A stretch of 64,000 nucleotides of DNA from Corallium rubrum (Eukaryota; Cnidaria; Anthozoa; Scleralcyonacea; Coralliidae): assembly GCA_964035015.1 (NCBI GenBank), contig OZ035998.1, forward strand, positions 32,840,628-32,904,627, given 5' to 3'. A program made the position numbers and the translations under genes. How positions within the stretch are numbered: the stretch's first letter is position 1; every line of letters begins with the position of its first letter. The notes under the pieces are model-generated. The model ran no database searches. It was given only the letters and a program-made list of their open reading frames with translations, and was not told where the DNA came from. Below are positions 11,456-23,185 of this stretch, piece by piece.

Positions 11456-12788
11456 AACTAATGCCATCATAACTGAACGTGCAAATGGCCTATTGGGGTA
11501 TATGGTCACAACTTGTGACGTTCATATTGAGCCACGAAATAATAATTCCATTAACATGTTAACTGGGTCATAGCCAGAAATACGCGACATTTGAGTCTGC
11601 AAGACATGTGTCTTTGTCAGCGTTTTACGTGATAGCGCATGAGTATTTGGAATATTTCCTGATATACGATCCGGCAAATTCCCGATATCCCGCTGCTCCT
11701 CGTCTGGCTTCGGCCTCCTTCGCATTGTCCAAAAGTAGTTCAAAACCTATAACTCAGCGGCAAATATGTCTAAAATAATGCGTGCGTCGATTTTCAAACC
11801 ATGGTAAATCAAACAAGCAGACAACAAGCATCAATTCAATACCAAAACAGTTGTGATACTGCAGAAAATCGCGGAGTTATGGCAATTTTAAAACGTGATG
11901 TCTTCAGAAACGGACATCGATGTTTGTTGTTATTACAATACTTCACAAACTTGAGCAAGCAAAAGGAAACGTCGAAATAAGGTACGATTTTTATATTTTA
12001 TCTTATCTGACCTGTTCAGAACTTCGGCCTACTGGAACAAGTTTCGCATGTCGACATTCGTGTATGGTTTGCCGTATAAACGCATTTTCTCACACGGACT
12101 TGGGTGTAAATGGCCAACACTCAAGACTAAAGCGACGTGAATCAACGACGATATACAAATCGTCTGGGGGACACCTCATTTTGAGTAAATAGCGAACAAT
12201 TTTTAGCTTGTTATGTCGATAAACATTCGTTTAACTCAGGGATAGTTTCGCATTTCGTGAATCTGTAAATTTTCTCCGATTATTTTAACATTTTTGCCCG
12301 ATCGCTTACAATTTTATACACGCATTTGACTGAATTGACTTGCCTTGCGGGTATTGCGCAATAGCATGTCGCGTATTTCTGGCTATGTAATATTTCTGCA
12401 GTAACGGAACAGTGCGTATGCAAATTATGCCTACATAGACCCTCATTACCATTTTGGAAATACAAACCTCAATATAACAACAAATAAAAGTTCAAATAAA
12501 AAAATATTTTGGCATTCAACTCACATTCAATACACATTAAATAGAATCCATATGCAGTAATATATACTTGGGTTTATAAGCACTTTACATAATTCTTGCA
12601 TTTATTATTCATGTATTTATTTATTTATTTAACTTCGCCATGTTTAAAATAATAAATGGCAGGGTCACCGCAACAGTATACACCAATTACTGCGGGCCTG
12701 TTAACAAAGACATACAAAATTAATTAATTTAAGGTCAAATAACTAAAGTTAAGTTACAATTGTTAAAAACAGCAAGAGATAGGGCTAG

Positions 12789-13187
12789 CTAGACTGCGAG
12801 CACTATTGCACTTTTTAAACATATGGATTTCCAAGATCTGGGGTCATCTACATCGTAGTTTATATCCAAGGCAGTAAAATAATAATTGAAAAGCAAAATC
12901 TTAAATTGGTTAATGGTTATGGAGTTATATCTTAATTCTCCAGGAAGTATGTTCCAGATTCTAGTGGATCCATGAAGAAAGGAAGTTTGGAATGTCATTG
13001 TTTTATATCTTCGAAGGCGGAAGAGAGTTAGGTTCGAGTTCCTTGTAGATCTTGTTAGTCTCTTTGGAATGTCAGGTACCGGTATAATATTACTACTTAC
13101 AGTCACTAAATCATTAATTACTTTCAAAAAGAATATCATATCCATATACTCATGCCAGAAACTAAGCGGGAGTAACTGAGTAGCCAT
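12789..13187 (-). pseudogene. LINE reverse transcriptase C-terminal fragment
   Basis: A 132-codon minus-strand frame. LTRSTRNSNLTLFRLRRYKT and TFQTSFLHGSTRIWNILPGE match the conserved C-terminal tail of CR1/L2/jockey-type non-LTR RTs (RTR.S...F....W..LP). The RT core is absent. A 5'-truncated insertion is likely. Confidence 0.75.
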
Positions 13188-13787
13188 TAGACATTCCCAA
13201 AGTCCTCCCCAGTCTTTTTTCGCGATGAGCTCACGCCTTCGGCGCTCGATGCTCGCGACTTCGTCGCCCGTAGAGATCGACTTGTGGCAAGTCTAAGTAG
13301 CCATAAGCCTGACTTTATAAGGCGTATCGCAGTGAAATGGCAAGTTTAATATGACGTTGCACTCTCTCTGTGTCCGTCTAATAAGCTCAATCGTATACGT
13401 ATTATACAAAGTCAACCTCCTAACATAGAGGCAAAATGCTCTGGATACGAAGTCGAGTCAAGAACTCTACAACATTTCTGTAGAAATGGCAAGGGTTTTC
13501 TGACCGCTATCAAGGGGGGTCCGCTCCATTTGTCAGGTTGACGGTTGGTTATAACCAAAACGACAATATTTGAATCATTTCATCGTGTTAGATTAACCAA
13601 TCAGAATTAGTTCTCATTCGTGGCCGGCCAGAGGTCTCGATTTTTGGCGCTGACCAAAATGATTGTGGCCTTGGGGGACGAGAATGTTTTCCAGTTTAAC
13701 AAGTAGGCCCTGGAAACTAGGGTACCAACCCCAGTTTTAAATAATGAACACTCTCTTAATAAATATATACAAAACAACGATTCTTAC

Positions 13788-13867
13788 TTTTCTGTCTCGG
13801 CGTTTATATAACATTCCCACGAAGTTGATGAACTGGTTGGTGCAATTAACGATCTTTTCCGTTGTAT
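13788..13867 (-). CDS. ANKRD13C: ANKRD13C-like exon (QRKRSL...SWECYINAE)
   Basis: This 80-nt exon between TATCTAG and GTAAGA encodes IQRKRSLIAPTSSSTSWECY and INAETE. It matches the IRRQSLTPPP...TWEEYISAE region. It leaves in phase 2, whereas the next located exon (6413-6468) needs phase 1, so a mini-exon is missing in the 7.3 kb between them. Confidence 0.84.
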
Positions 13868-14327
13868 CTAGATAACCAGATTGTTAGTACAAAAAGGAAG
13901 ATTAATTTATATGCGCTAATTATAAAATTTTTGAAAACAAAGTTATATATCCGTTACATTAAAACAGAAAAGTAAAGCACAGCTTATTTAGAAATAGCAA
14001 AGCTAATCTAGGTAGCAAAATAGCACGAAAAAGGAACATTGAATATAGAAATGACGGCGTTTTCTGTTCAATATTGGGACTGGAAAAACATAGCATAGAA
14101 TAGCGTAGAATAGAAGAGCAATTTTTATCGACCGATTCTTATTTTATGGATTTTCCATGAATTTTATGGATTTTCAAAAGATCATTCACATCAGAAGAAA
14201 GCCAAAGCCAAATATTCGAATCTGCTGTCAATTTCAATCTATAGACACGTGTTCGCTGCACGTGTCATCAGTGTAGCTGGCATGGAACCCATCTAGATGT
14301 GAGAACGCCATTTTACTTAACCACCAG

Positions 14328-14352
14328 CATATATATATATATATATATATAT
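14328..14352. repeat. (AT)n microsatellite
   Basis: About 25 bp of alternating AT. Similar short AT tracts at 51398-51420 and 51752-51779. Confidence 0.95.
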
Positions 14353-14749
14353 TAGAGCCGATAAAGCCCACACTGCAAGGTTTTTAAATGACTTCTAAAA
14401 TTCATCATTTCATACGTTCATTGGCGTAGTAATTTTGAAAATTAAGCTTATCTCAGCCGTTAAAAACCAGAGAGAAACTTAGAACGAGTCTATATCACAT
14501 ATATAGATCCGATACGCTTATTATGAACTTTATAAATTTGATTCAGAAAGTCTAGAAACAAATAAACACTACATGCTTGTGGTCACGTGACCAGGGTCTT
14601 CTCCGCCCCGCCATTTTGAGAAGGCCCTGGGTACGAAGTTGTCAAAGGTCTTCCTTTACAATTCCCGAATTCTTTCAAATTAAAAAACACTTAATTTGTA
14701 TTGCCAATGCCGTTTTAAAGCATTTACTTATAATAAATGTCTACCATAC

Positions 14750-14803
14750 CTCTGGAACGTTATCAATTGCGTTTGATCCTTTGCTTATACTTTCTAGTAC
14801 CGC
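14750..14803 (-). CDS. ANKRD13C: ANKRD13C-like exon (AVLESISKGSN block)
   Basis: This 54-nt exon between CTTGTAG and GTATGG encodes AVLESISKGSNAIDNVPE, corresponding to AIMESLSKGGNIMEQNFE in the family. It is phase 0 on both sides. Confidence 0.85.
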
Positions 14804-15322
14804 CTACAAGAACAAAATAAAAATCCATGCACAAACGTAAGAAAGAAACGTTCTCTAATAATAAAGATTTCGCCAAATACGCGTCTCTCAAACAACGTTA
14901 TTTCCTATACTAATACAGTTAAAGCTCTTCTTGAGACCACTCAGTGCCTAAGCGATCAGCCCTCACAGAGATTTACGTACTGGACTTTTTTGTTTCTAAG
15001 CTCGCATAAGCGACCGGCTCTAGTTACGACCACTTTTCCACATCTCCGATGTGATCGCTAGCGAGAGCTTCAACTGTATTTGAAAAAACCAGTGCTTATA
15101 ATATGCAGTCAAAAACTCGCTTTGAAATGAACTCGTTTACTTGAAAAAAATCCATAGAATGATTCTTTTCAGTAGCCAATGAGAGACAACTACCAAAATC
15201 TGGCAGCATAATCGGGACGCAATTAGCGATGTTAAATATAGCAGACTCTTCTCTCGCGTTCATTTTAATTCCCAGGGCGCGATGTGAAGAGTCTGTATTA
15301 GCAGGCTAAATATCTCCTGAAC

Positions 15323-15400
15323 TAGAAATACATGATCGCAACAACCCCTCGCCCACTTTTAATATATACATTTTTGTAAACCACCTCCACGACCACACAC
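15323..15400. repeat. Dispersed CTAGAAATACATGA repeat, copy 2
   Basis: See the matching copy at 8166-8250; followed by CACACACA-like sequence. Confidence 0.6.
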
Positions 15401-15639
15401 ACACTTTCTGGTTTTGGTTGGGGTTTTTTTGTATTTAAGTCTACCTGTATTACAGTTTTTATATTTTGTCTATGTAATAATAAAATTAACAGCCTGAAAA
15501 ATTTTGAATAGAAAGAGAGAAACAAACCAGTATAACTTCAAAGAAAATTCATTGGCAAAGTTCACCCGGCTGTAGTCATGTACTGTAGTATTAAGTATTG
15601 ACACACCGAAAGAGCATACAATGTCAATATTAAAAAAGA

Positions 15640-16028
15640 AACTATAACCCTAAACTAAGACTATAGTCCTAAGTCTAAGACTGTAGTTGTAAGACTAAAT
15701 TTATAAGACTATAGTCCTAAGACTAAATTTATAAGACTATTGTCCTAAGACTAAATTTATAAGACTATAGTCCTAAGACTAAATTTATAAGACTATAGTC
15801 CTAAGACTAAATTTATAAGACTATAGTGCTAAGACTATAAAATTTATGAGACTATAGTCCTAAGACTAAATTTATAAGACTATAGTCCAAAGGCTATAGT
15901 CCTAAGACTAAGACTATAGTCCTAAGACTAAGATTATAGTCCTAAGACTATAGTCCTAATACTAAGATTATAGTCCTAAGACTATAGTCCTAAGACTAAG
16001 ATTATAGTCCCAAGACTATAGTCCTAAC
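15640..16028. repeat. GACTATAGTCCTAA minisatellite
   Basis: Tandem units of 14-28 bp (GACTATAGTCCTAAGACTAA with ATTTATAA inserts). The unit is itself a near palindrome (GACTATAGTC). Confidence 0.9.
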
Positions 16029-16513
16029 AACGAGATGAACCAAATAACAAATTTTCATTCAAAATAGATAATAGTGGCCAAGAAAAGACACAAGGCCACG
16101 TCCTAGCGTCCAAAGACAACTGTAGACAAGAATATTATTTTATATATTGCATGATTTTCTTTTTCAAGACTCAGCTAAACTGGTAAATATGAATCTCCTA
16201 CCGTTAAACTTTCTTCTGCTTTTGTCACCACAAACACTGCCAATTCAGTCTATACTCTTTTCAGAATTCATATTGTTTTTCTCGTTCGGTTTCTTTCGGT
16301 TTCTCCGTGACCAGGCATGATTCAGTTCTCTTCAATATCTAAAAAGCCGTTTGTTTCAAACTGATTTCTTCATCGTTCTCCCTCGAGTTAAGTAGAATAC
16401 ACCAGAGCAGATTTATTTACAGGCTTCGGCCAGTTTCAGGACACAGTGTCGTTTTCGGTCTACCAGTAACCCTGCTATTCGAATTCCGAACTGCGAAAGT
16501 TACGGATTTGTTG

Positions 16514-16515
<2 letters not shown>

Positions 16516-16593
<78 letters not shown>

Positions 16594-16705
16594 ATCTCGC
16601 AGAATTTCTTTCCCACTTGCGTGTAATTTCGCGTGTACTCCACGCGTGTCGAGATTAGCACCCTCACCGGGCTCCGGGCCTTCGGCCCGTCGCCTGGCTC
16701 GGGGA
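16516..16705 (-). mobile_element. GC-headed SINE-like element, copy 2
   Basis: Same head and GTGCTAATCTCGACACGCGT core as copies 1 and 3, tail of about 70 bp (TA)n. About 265 bp from ANKRD13C-like exon 11. Confidence 0.72.
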
Positions 16706-16969
16706 CTACATGACATTTGGAAGAGTTGTTAACGCCAATCTTTATGGAGAGACGTCTCGGAAAAGCATGCAGCAAAAAGTGAAAGCAGCTCACCTTATTC
16801 TTCACAATGTCTTCCTGAGAAAGATGTTCTCTCCTAAAAGTGGATTAAATTACTTGTTAGTTCCATGTCTCTATAATATACCCAGTGGCGTACTGAATTC
16901 AAATGCGATCAATTGAGAAACACTAGAAGGCCAACAAAGGTGGACTGAGGCGTGTATATAATTACAAAC

Positions 16970-17037
16970 CTCTTTCTTGTGATGAGGTTCATTCCATTCA
17001 CATCATAAACATTGGCAACATATGATCCAATATTTTC
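16970..17037 (-). CDS. ANKRD13C: ANKRD13C-like exon 11
   Basis: This 68-nt exon after CGTTAAG encodes ENIGSYVANVYDVNGMNLIT plus RK and two bases. It matches the VGNFLADFYLVNGLVLESRK block. The donor GTTTGT is weak but in phase. The following short exon (family EHLSEEDI-like segment) was not located. Confidence 0.88.
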
Positions 17038-17262
17038 CTTAACGAAAAAAGAAACAAACAAAAATATCAAACTTAAGCTCCAAAAACAATTTTTGGACTG
17101 GGTAAAACATTCACCCAACCGACTTGAGGTCAAAAACTTTACCGCACAACTATTTACACATGAAGATATTTTTCGCTACCCAAAGAAAAAATATGATAAA
17201 GTAGGGTGAAAAAATTGGGTGAGCAACATTCAGCATCTTGTTTTGTTCGCAAGAAACATCTC

Positions 17263-17894
17263 AAAACAAAACAAAACAAAACAAAACAAAACAAAACAAA
17301 ACAAAAACAAAACAAAACAAAACAAAACAAAACAAAACAAAACAAAACAAAACAAAACAAAACATTTCAAAACAAAACAAAACATTTCAAAAATAAAGAA
17401 AACAAGACAAAACACGACACAACGCAACGCAACGCAACGCAACGCAACGCAACGCAACGCAACCCAATGGAGCACACACCCAACACAAACTCCAACCCAA
17501 AACCCAAAAGACAAAACACAACAAACAAACCAGAACACATCCATAACACAAAAGAAAACAACTCAAAAAATAATTTTAAAAACCACAAAAATACAAAAAT
17601 ACAAAAATAAAGCAGCAAAGGCAAAAAAAACAAAACCAACCAACAAACAAACAAACAAACAAACAAACAAACAAACAAACAAACAAACAAACAAACAAAC
17701 AAACAAACAAACAAACAAACAAACAAACAAACAAACAAACAAACAAACAAACAAACAAACAAACAAACAAACAAACAAACAAACAAACAAACAAACAAAC
17801 AAACAAACAAACAAACAAACAAACAAACAAACAAACAAACAAACAAACAAACAAACAAACAAACAAACAAACAAACAAACAAACAAACAAACAA
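17263..17894. repeat. (AAAAC)n, (AACGC)n and (AAAC)n microsatellites
   Basis: 17263-17399 AAAAC, 17412-17465 AACGC, 17640-17894 perfect AAAC. Lies in the intron between ANKRD13C-like exons 10 and 11. Open frames here are repeats. Confidence 0.95.
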
Positions 17895-18010
17895 AAACCA
17901 AAAAAAGCCAACAAAAAGAAATACCAAAAAAAAAGAAAAAGAAAATCATAAAACACTTCAGTTCAAATTTACGTAGATTTACGGCACACTAAAATCATAC
18001 AAAAACGTAC

Positions 18011-18095
18011 AATCTTATCTTCTTTGAAGAACCATCCATTCTGTGATCTTGTAAACGTGATTGGCTTTGTTGACATGGTTGCGGAGACAATATCA
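18011..18095 (-). CDS. ANKRD13C: ANKRD13C-like exon 10
   Basis: This 85-nt exon between CTTTCAG and GTACGT encodes DIVSATMSTKPITFTRSQNG and WFFKEDKI. It matches the DIYSATLSTKSISFTRAQTGW block. It lies immediately upstream (on the minus strand) of the AAAC/AAAAC microsatellite cluster. Confidence 0.92.
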
Positions 18096-18506
18096 CTGAA
18101 AGTGTTTGAGAATGAGAACTGCTGTTAAAGACACTTTACTCATTAATTGTAATTCATATTGCCAGTTGAAAGATTTGATTGGCTCTCGCAAAGCTTCGGA
18201 CATCGAAAACTTCGGACAACTTTGGACATTAGCCAATCAGATTTGTCAGAAAGAAAGATCACGTGATCATTCACTTCATGCGGAAAGGTCTATTTCCTTC
18301 GGTCTTCGGATTTCTCGGGTTCTGTACCATTTAATTGGTTAAAACATGGTATTCAAAACAAACTGAATAACTAAAACTTCGTTTGTGATCTCTTCCACAG
18401 TATATCATCACTTGACCTTGGCCGGGACAATTACATGCATAAACTGTTTTCCACTATAAGCGTTATTTTGTGTAGGCAATGACATGGTTTCGAGTGGAAT
18501 TTGGAA

Positions 18507-18595
18507 AAAACATGCACGAGTGAGTTTTTCAAAGACTATCAAAATGGTGAGGTCTTTGAAAACCTCACGATTGCACGTTTTTCCAAATTGCACGA
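18507..18595. repeat. Imperfect hairpin
   Basis: GGAAAAAACATGCACGAGTG pairs with the complement ending at about 18590; GTTTTTCAAAGAC and GTCTTTGAAAAC form the inner stem. Confidence 0.65.
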
Positions 18596-19286
18596 AAAAC
18601 CATGCTATTACTTATTAATAATATACATGAAAAAATGGCCAAGTCAACTAAATGGCCGCCGAATTAGAATTGACTGTATTTACATATACGTACAGTTCCC
18701 TTTCGGCAGTGTCCACTCCTCGTATATTTGGTTATTTAAAAACGCTTTCCTTCTTCTACCACTACTCGAGAAAGTTTACTAAAAGCACTACGAATCTTCT
18801 AGTTTTCTTGCAGGTATTTTACTTGACAACAATAAGGAATAATTAGCTTCAAATTTTAACGAATTGTTCTTCTCCGTTTCAAATCTTGGCCGCCATATTT
18901 GTTTATGCAAAAAGAGCCTGGGCACGAGGTTGGAAAAAGCCATCCGTCAAAATCCGTTGTAGAACGTGATTGGCTCTTTTCAGTTTTCATTGTTTTTGAC
19001 TGGCTTATTGGCTTCAAAAATTTGCACTGTATTTCCTTTTCTCTGCACTGTACTTCCTTAAAACTGTACTGCTCTTAGCCAATCAAAATTGAGAAATTTT
19101 TTCATGTATATTATTATTATTATCGGTCGAAACGACTTTATACTTTTGTCTTGGCTAATTAGTTCCAGCTATCACGTAGACTCCTTTAGCAAAATTGGCG
19201 TTCTTCTGGGTTATTTCGCCAGTTTTTTGTAATTAATTTCAATCGGCCTTTTACATTGCAAAGAATCTGACGCACTCGATACGTAC

Positions 19287-19333
19287 CAGCTCATTAACAA
19301 ATCAACTTCCTCATCAACCTCTGCGTCACTTTC
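19287..19333 (-). CDS. ANKRD13C: ANKRD13C-like exon 9 (acidic segment)
   Basis: This 47-nt exon between TTCTCAG and GTACGT encodes ESDAEVDEEVDLLMS plus two bases, equivalent to the acidic EEEVDILMSSD stretch. An overlapping minus-strand open frame here is only read-through. Confidence 0.86.
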
Positions 19334-20307
19334 CTGAGAAAAAAACACATACACAAAGATATGATTATATACTGTCGCTCATCAAGGAGCTCTCTCCTCC
19401 GCAGGTTTCGGGGGTCGTCGGAGATGCTCGGAGGCGTCAGCTGGAGATAAGTAGTGCAGGCGAAACTAATCCAACAGAAAATAAAATTTAACCTCTGCCA
19501 GACTTCTGTCGGTTTCTTGCACGAGATGTCGGTTTCTTGCATGACTTGCTAATTCACGGATAACTAAGCCATCCACGTCTATATTAGTAACATATTTGTT
19601 GGTAAGTGATTATGATATGTTTATGTCTTTTTTGTAAAAAAGACAAAATATACTCAGTTTTGCCGTTTAATATATCAGACGAAGACTGACGAACCAGAGG
19701 ATATAAACATACTAATATCGTCCGACGTGTAGCTCACGAACTTTCCTGGTTTGTCCACACATTCAATTAACTGTGGTCGTGTAACCTTCTGCTATATTCG
19801 ACATGTTTTCTACAACCCACTGTTCCAAAAGTCATTGATACCCCCCTGATGCCGCCATATTGACACAGAGACCTGGCAGAGGTCTTCTCTTTCTCTTTCC
19901 GCCCGCACTCCTTATGTCCAGTTGACGATTTCGGCGCATCTCCAACGATCCCCGAAATATCCGATCTCGGAAAGAACCTCTGCGGAAGAGAAAGATCAAG
20001 GAGACTTGTCAGAAAACAGTAACAGACGATTTCAGGGGCAGAGACTGAGTAGTTTCCCCTCGATAGCTATGCAATTCTCGCTCGATTCATGCTTGGTTCT
20101 CGATCCTCGAAATACTCGCGAGTATTGCGAATTCTCGATTCTCGAAACACCTTGTACATGCATGTATTAACATTATATTTTGTTTGTCCGGGTACACGAA
20201 CGAAAATGTGCCGTTTATACAGCTAAAAAATAAAAGGTTTATACGCACTGTATTTACTACTCCAACATAATTACAAATCTCAATGAAATTAAAAACTGGT
20301 ATACTCA

Positions 20308-20495
20308 TAGCCTGGTACCCTGGCCAAATCAAAGAATATGGGCCAGGTAACAACTAAAGATTTCTGCTTTCTTATTGGTTGAAACTTTCGCGCATTGAAG
20401 GCATGCGCAGACAAGTGTATTTAGCCCTGAATGACGCAAGGATGAAATTAGTGGTTACCTGGCCCTTAGTTCTTTTGAAATTGTACCAGGGTAGT
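20308..20495. mobile_element. 188-bp MITE-like inverted repeat
   Basis: TGGTACCCTGGCCAAATCAA ... GGGCCAGGTAAC at the left pairs with GTTACCTGGCCC ... TTGTACCAGGGTA at the right. Confidence 0.68.
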
Positions 20496-21007
20496 GGACT
20501 CACTGCGCATGACGAGATTTGAAATAACGAAATGCTGTCAACGTTCCAAGCGGTGCATTTTGGCTTCGTCACTACATCAGTAACAAAGTCCGCAAATAAT
20601 CACGTCCCCAGCTATATATTAGTTTGTTGAAACTTCAATCGTTAACTTCTTATTGATGCATTAGTTAGAGTTGGACAAACTGTTTATGAGGATTGAGGAA
20701 TAGTATTTCAGATTTCTATCTCCGAAATAAAAGGCCGCGAAAGGAAGGCTGGAAGTATTTGCCATGGAACTATATTTACATACACATTTAAAACGTGAAG
20801 TTAAATTTCTCATGAGCGATACTGTATATATACCAGCGGATACAGGGCTAGTAACTGTTTTCGTGGACAAGACTAATTACTACAAAATGAATAGGGTAAT
20901 AAACGGCAAACAAACCTACAAATTATTTAAACAAAACCCTACACGGATTACTTCAAGGAAAACTCAACACCAAAATTTTCTCAAATGGAGAAACAAACAC
21001 AAACAGG

Positions 21008-21178
21008 TAAGCACTTCGTGTAAAGTTCACATAATAGCTTGCAACATATTTACCAGTGATTATAAGATATGCATGAATGGCAGTTTGTGGTTGTTCTGAC
21101 ATTAATTCTAACCTAACTCTAACGTGCCTAAACCCAACCCAAACTGTTATGTGGACCTTACATGAAGTAGTTACGCAC
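21008..21178. mobile_element. Short relative of the 5428-6163 foldback element (copy 2)
   Basis: CACTTCGTGTAAAGTTCACA at the left and TGTGGACCTTACATGAAGTA at the right form TIRs. The CCAACCCAAACTGTTATG tail matches copy 1. Confidence 0.65.
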
Positions 21179-21464
21179 CAGTGGGAAACCGGCTTCAGGG
21201 CTGGTTGCTCCCAGCTTGTTAACAACTCTGTTACGGGTTGTTGACAATTTGTGACAAGGTTGATGGTCCTAGGACTAGTGACAAGTTGTTCCAACAACTT
21301 GTTACCGCACTGCACTTAACACGTTGCTACAAGGTTGACAACAACAAGCCTGTTTCGGCTTGATAAAATCACAACTTGTAAGCAACTTCTTAATAAGATT
21401 GCTGCAATCTTGTTGCAATAAACGTATCTTGTTAACAAAGAAGCGAGATTTTTATATATGTTAA

Positions 21465-22072
21465 GGCCCTGTTACACGGTGCAATTTTTCGTGCAACTTG
21501 TCTCGCAACGGCGTTGTGAGACAAGTTGCATGAACCATTGCACCGTGTAACATGCTGTGCAATGGTCAAAATCGTTGAGAGACAAGTTGCATGAACCATT
21601 GCACCGTGTAACATGCTGTGCAATGGTCAAAATCGTTGAGAGACAAGTTGCATGAACCATTGCACCGTGTAACATGCTGTGCAATGGTCAAAATCGTTGC
21701 CAGACAAGTTGCATGAGCCATTGCACTGTGTAACATGCTGTGCAATGGCCAAAATCGTTGCGAGACAAGTTGCAGCAATCGTTGCACAAAGTAGAATCAG
21801 GTTCTACTTTCTGCAACGATTGCAGCAATTTGTTTCAGTGTTGCACCGTGTAACACCCCTTCAGCAACTTGTCTCGTAATGTTTTGTTATGATTTGACAC
21901 TCAATCGAGCCTCTCCCCAGTCTACCCGCTTTTATCGAAATCCAAATCATTGGAAAATTGCATAAACGCGTTGCAGCGTGTAACACCCCCTGTCTTGCAA
22001 CTGTAATGCTGCACGAGTCATCATTGCGAGACAAGTTGCATGAAGAATTGCACCGTGTAACAGGGCCTTTAT
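21465..22072. mobile_element. Foldback element with internal 61-bp tandem repeats
   Basis: Outer ends AAGGCCCTGTTACACGGTGC and GCACCGTGTAACAGGGCCTT are inverted. Inside, a 61-bp unit containing CAATGGTCAAAATCGTTG repeats at 21559, 21620, 21681 and 21742, each unit carrying short inverted motifs (GCAACTTGTCTCGCAACG type). Confidence 0.85.
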
Positions 22073-22310
22073 GAAGGTGGTAATGCCAGTGAAGAATTGG
22101 GTATATATTACAAGTAATATTTAACATTTCACTCGATTAAACTGAATGTTATAGGGATAATTAATCGAGTAAAATACCAAATTTACTTGTGAGATTTTAA
22201 CGCGTGTAGTACTATTTTGAGATCAATGCGGACTAAACCAGTTAGAGCTATTCAACGTTTAGTGCCCTTCTAGCCTTCAGTGCCAGAGTTGTATAGGGTT
22301 AGAGACTTGG

Positions 22311-22585
22311 TACCCTGCGAGTCAGAGCCCCTTTCCGACCTACACAGGCTTCGGAAAGTGGGCTCTGCCAAGAAACTCGATCTTCGCCCCAAGTTTGGGG
22401 CGAGTCAGTCAGGTTTTAAATGGTCAAACAAGTTCTAGTTTATGAACACACGTTAGCAGGAAAATGGCAAGTAACGCGTTAGAGCCTGGGCCCGCATGCT
22501 CAAAAAGAAATATCGAGTTTGTTGGCAGAGCCCACTTTCCCCCGAAGCCTGCGTAGGTCGGAAAGGGGCTCTGATTCGCAGGGTA
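22311..22585. mobile_element. 275-bp MITE with 9-bp target duplication (Mutator-like)
   Basis: TIRs of about 60 bp begin TACCCTGCGAGTCAGAGCCC; the right end is its complement. The direct repeat GAGACTTGG lies at 22302-22310 and 22586-22594. A 9-bp duplication suggests a MULE-type transposase. It sits about 60 bp from ANKRD13C-like exon 8. Confidence 0.88.
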
Positions 22586-22648
22586 GAGACTTGGGGGCCT
22601 GGGAGAAAAGTAAGAGTGCGCTACCTGTGTAGTGTTTCATGTTCTCAC

Positions 22649-22710
22649 CTGATCTTGCATTCTTTGGAAAACTTTCTTCTCGTTATCTAATATTGCAAAT
22701 GATTTTTTTC
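22649..22710 (-). CDS. ANKRD13C: ANKRD13C-like exon 8
   Basis: This 62-nt exon between TTTTCAAG and GTGAGA encodes KKSFAILDNEKKVFQRMQDQ. It matches the SFVVLDNEQKVYQRI block. It enters with two bases and leaves in phase 0, consistent with both neighbours. Confidence 0.9.
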
Positions 22711-23109
22711 CTTGAAAACAAATAGATTAGGATTAAAATTTATCAAAACAAAACTGCTTACAACACATTAAAGGGGAACTCCACGCAAAAAATATATATA
22801 CAGTAATTATGAAGTAAAAGGTCTTAAAGTATAACGTTTCTATTTTCGCATTTTGTGTTTTATTTTGTCGGCTCGAAAGTGGTGTCAAGCGGTGATTCCT
22901 TTTAAATTTTGAAATCATTGACTGCTAGAAACAAAAGAAAAGCACTCAATCACGTCAAAATAAAAAACAAAAAAAACCCCGCCCGCCCTGTATACAAACA
23001 TTGAGCCTTCGAAATGGCGCCGTCCATCAGAAAAATACACGAATGTGAAAACGGGAGAACAACATCAGATAACAAAACTAAGCATTTGCATGGTAGACGT
23101 TCGTCAACC

Positions 23110-23185
23110 TCCAGTACTCAGAAAAGAATTCTGAGCCCCAGACAGGGTTCGAACCTGCACTCTCCTAAGTATGGGTTAGACGCAC
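23110..23185 (-). repeat. tRNA-derived SINE-like fragment
   Basis: Minus-strand GTGCAGGTTCGAACCCTGTC is a B box, followed by GGGGCTCAGAATTC. Similar order at 30570-30625 and 53340-53440 suggests one SINE family. Confidence 0.5.

Noticed and set aside
16160-16200. Missing ANKRD13C mini-exon (ag/LSLEKENHA-like reading)
   Set aside because: The required phase gives an immediate stop codon; no donor in the right phase.
17206-17992. Long Asn/Lys/Gln/Thr-rich frames and their reverse-strand Leu/Phe/Cys-rich counterparts
   Set aside because: AAAAC/AAAC microsatellites without stops in any frame.
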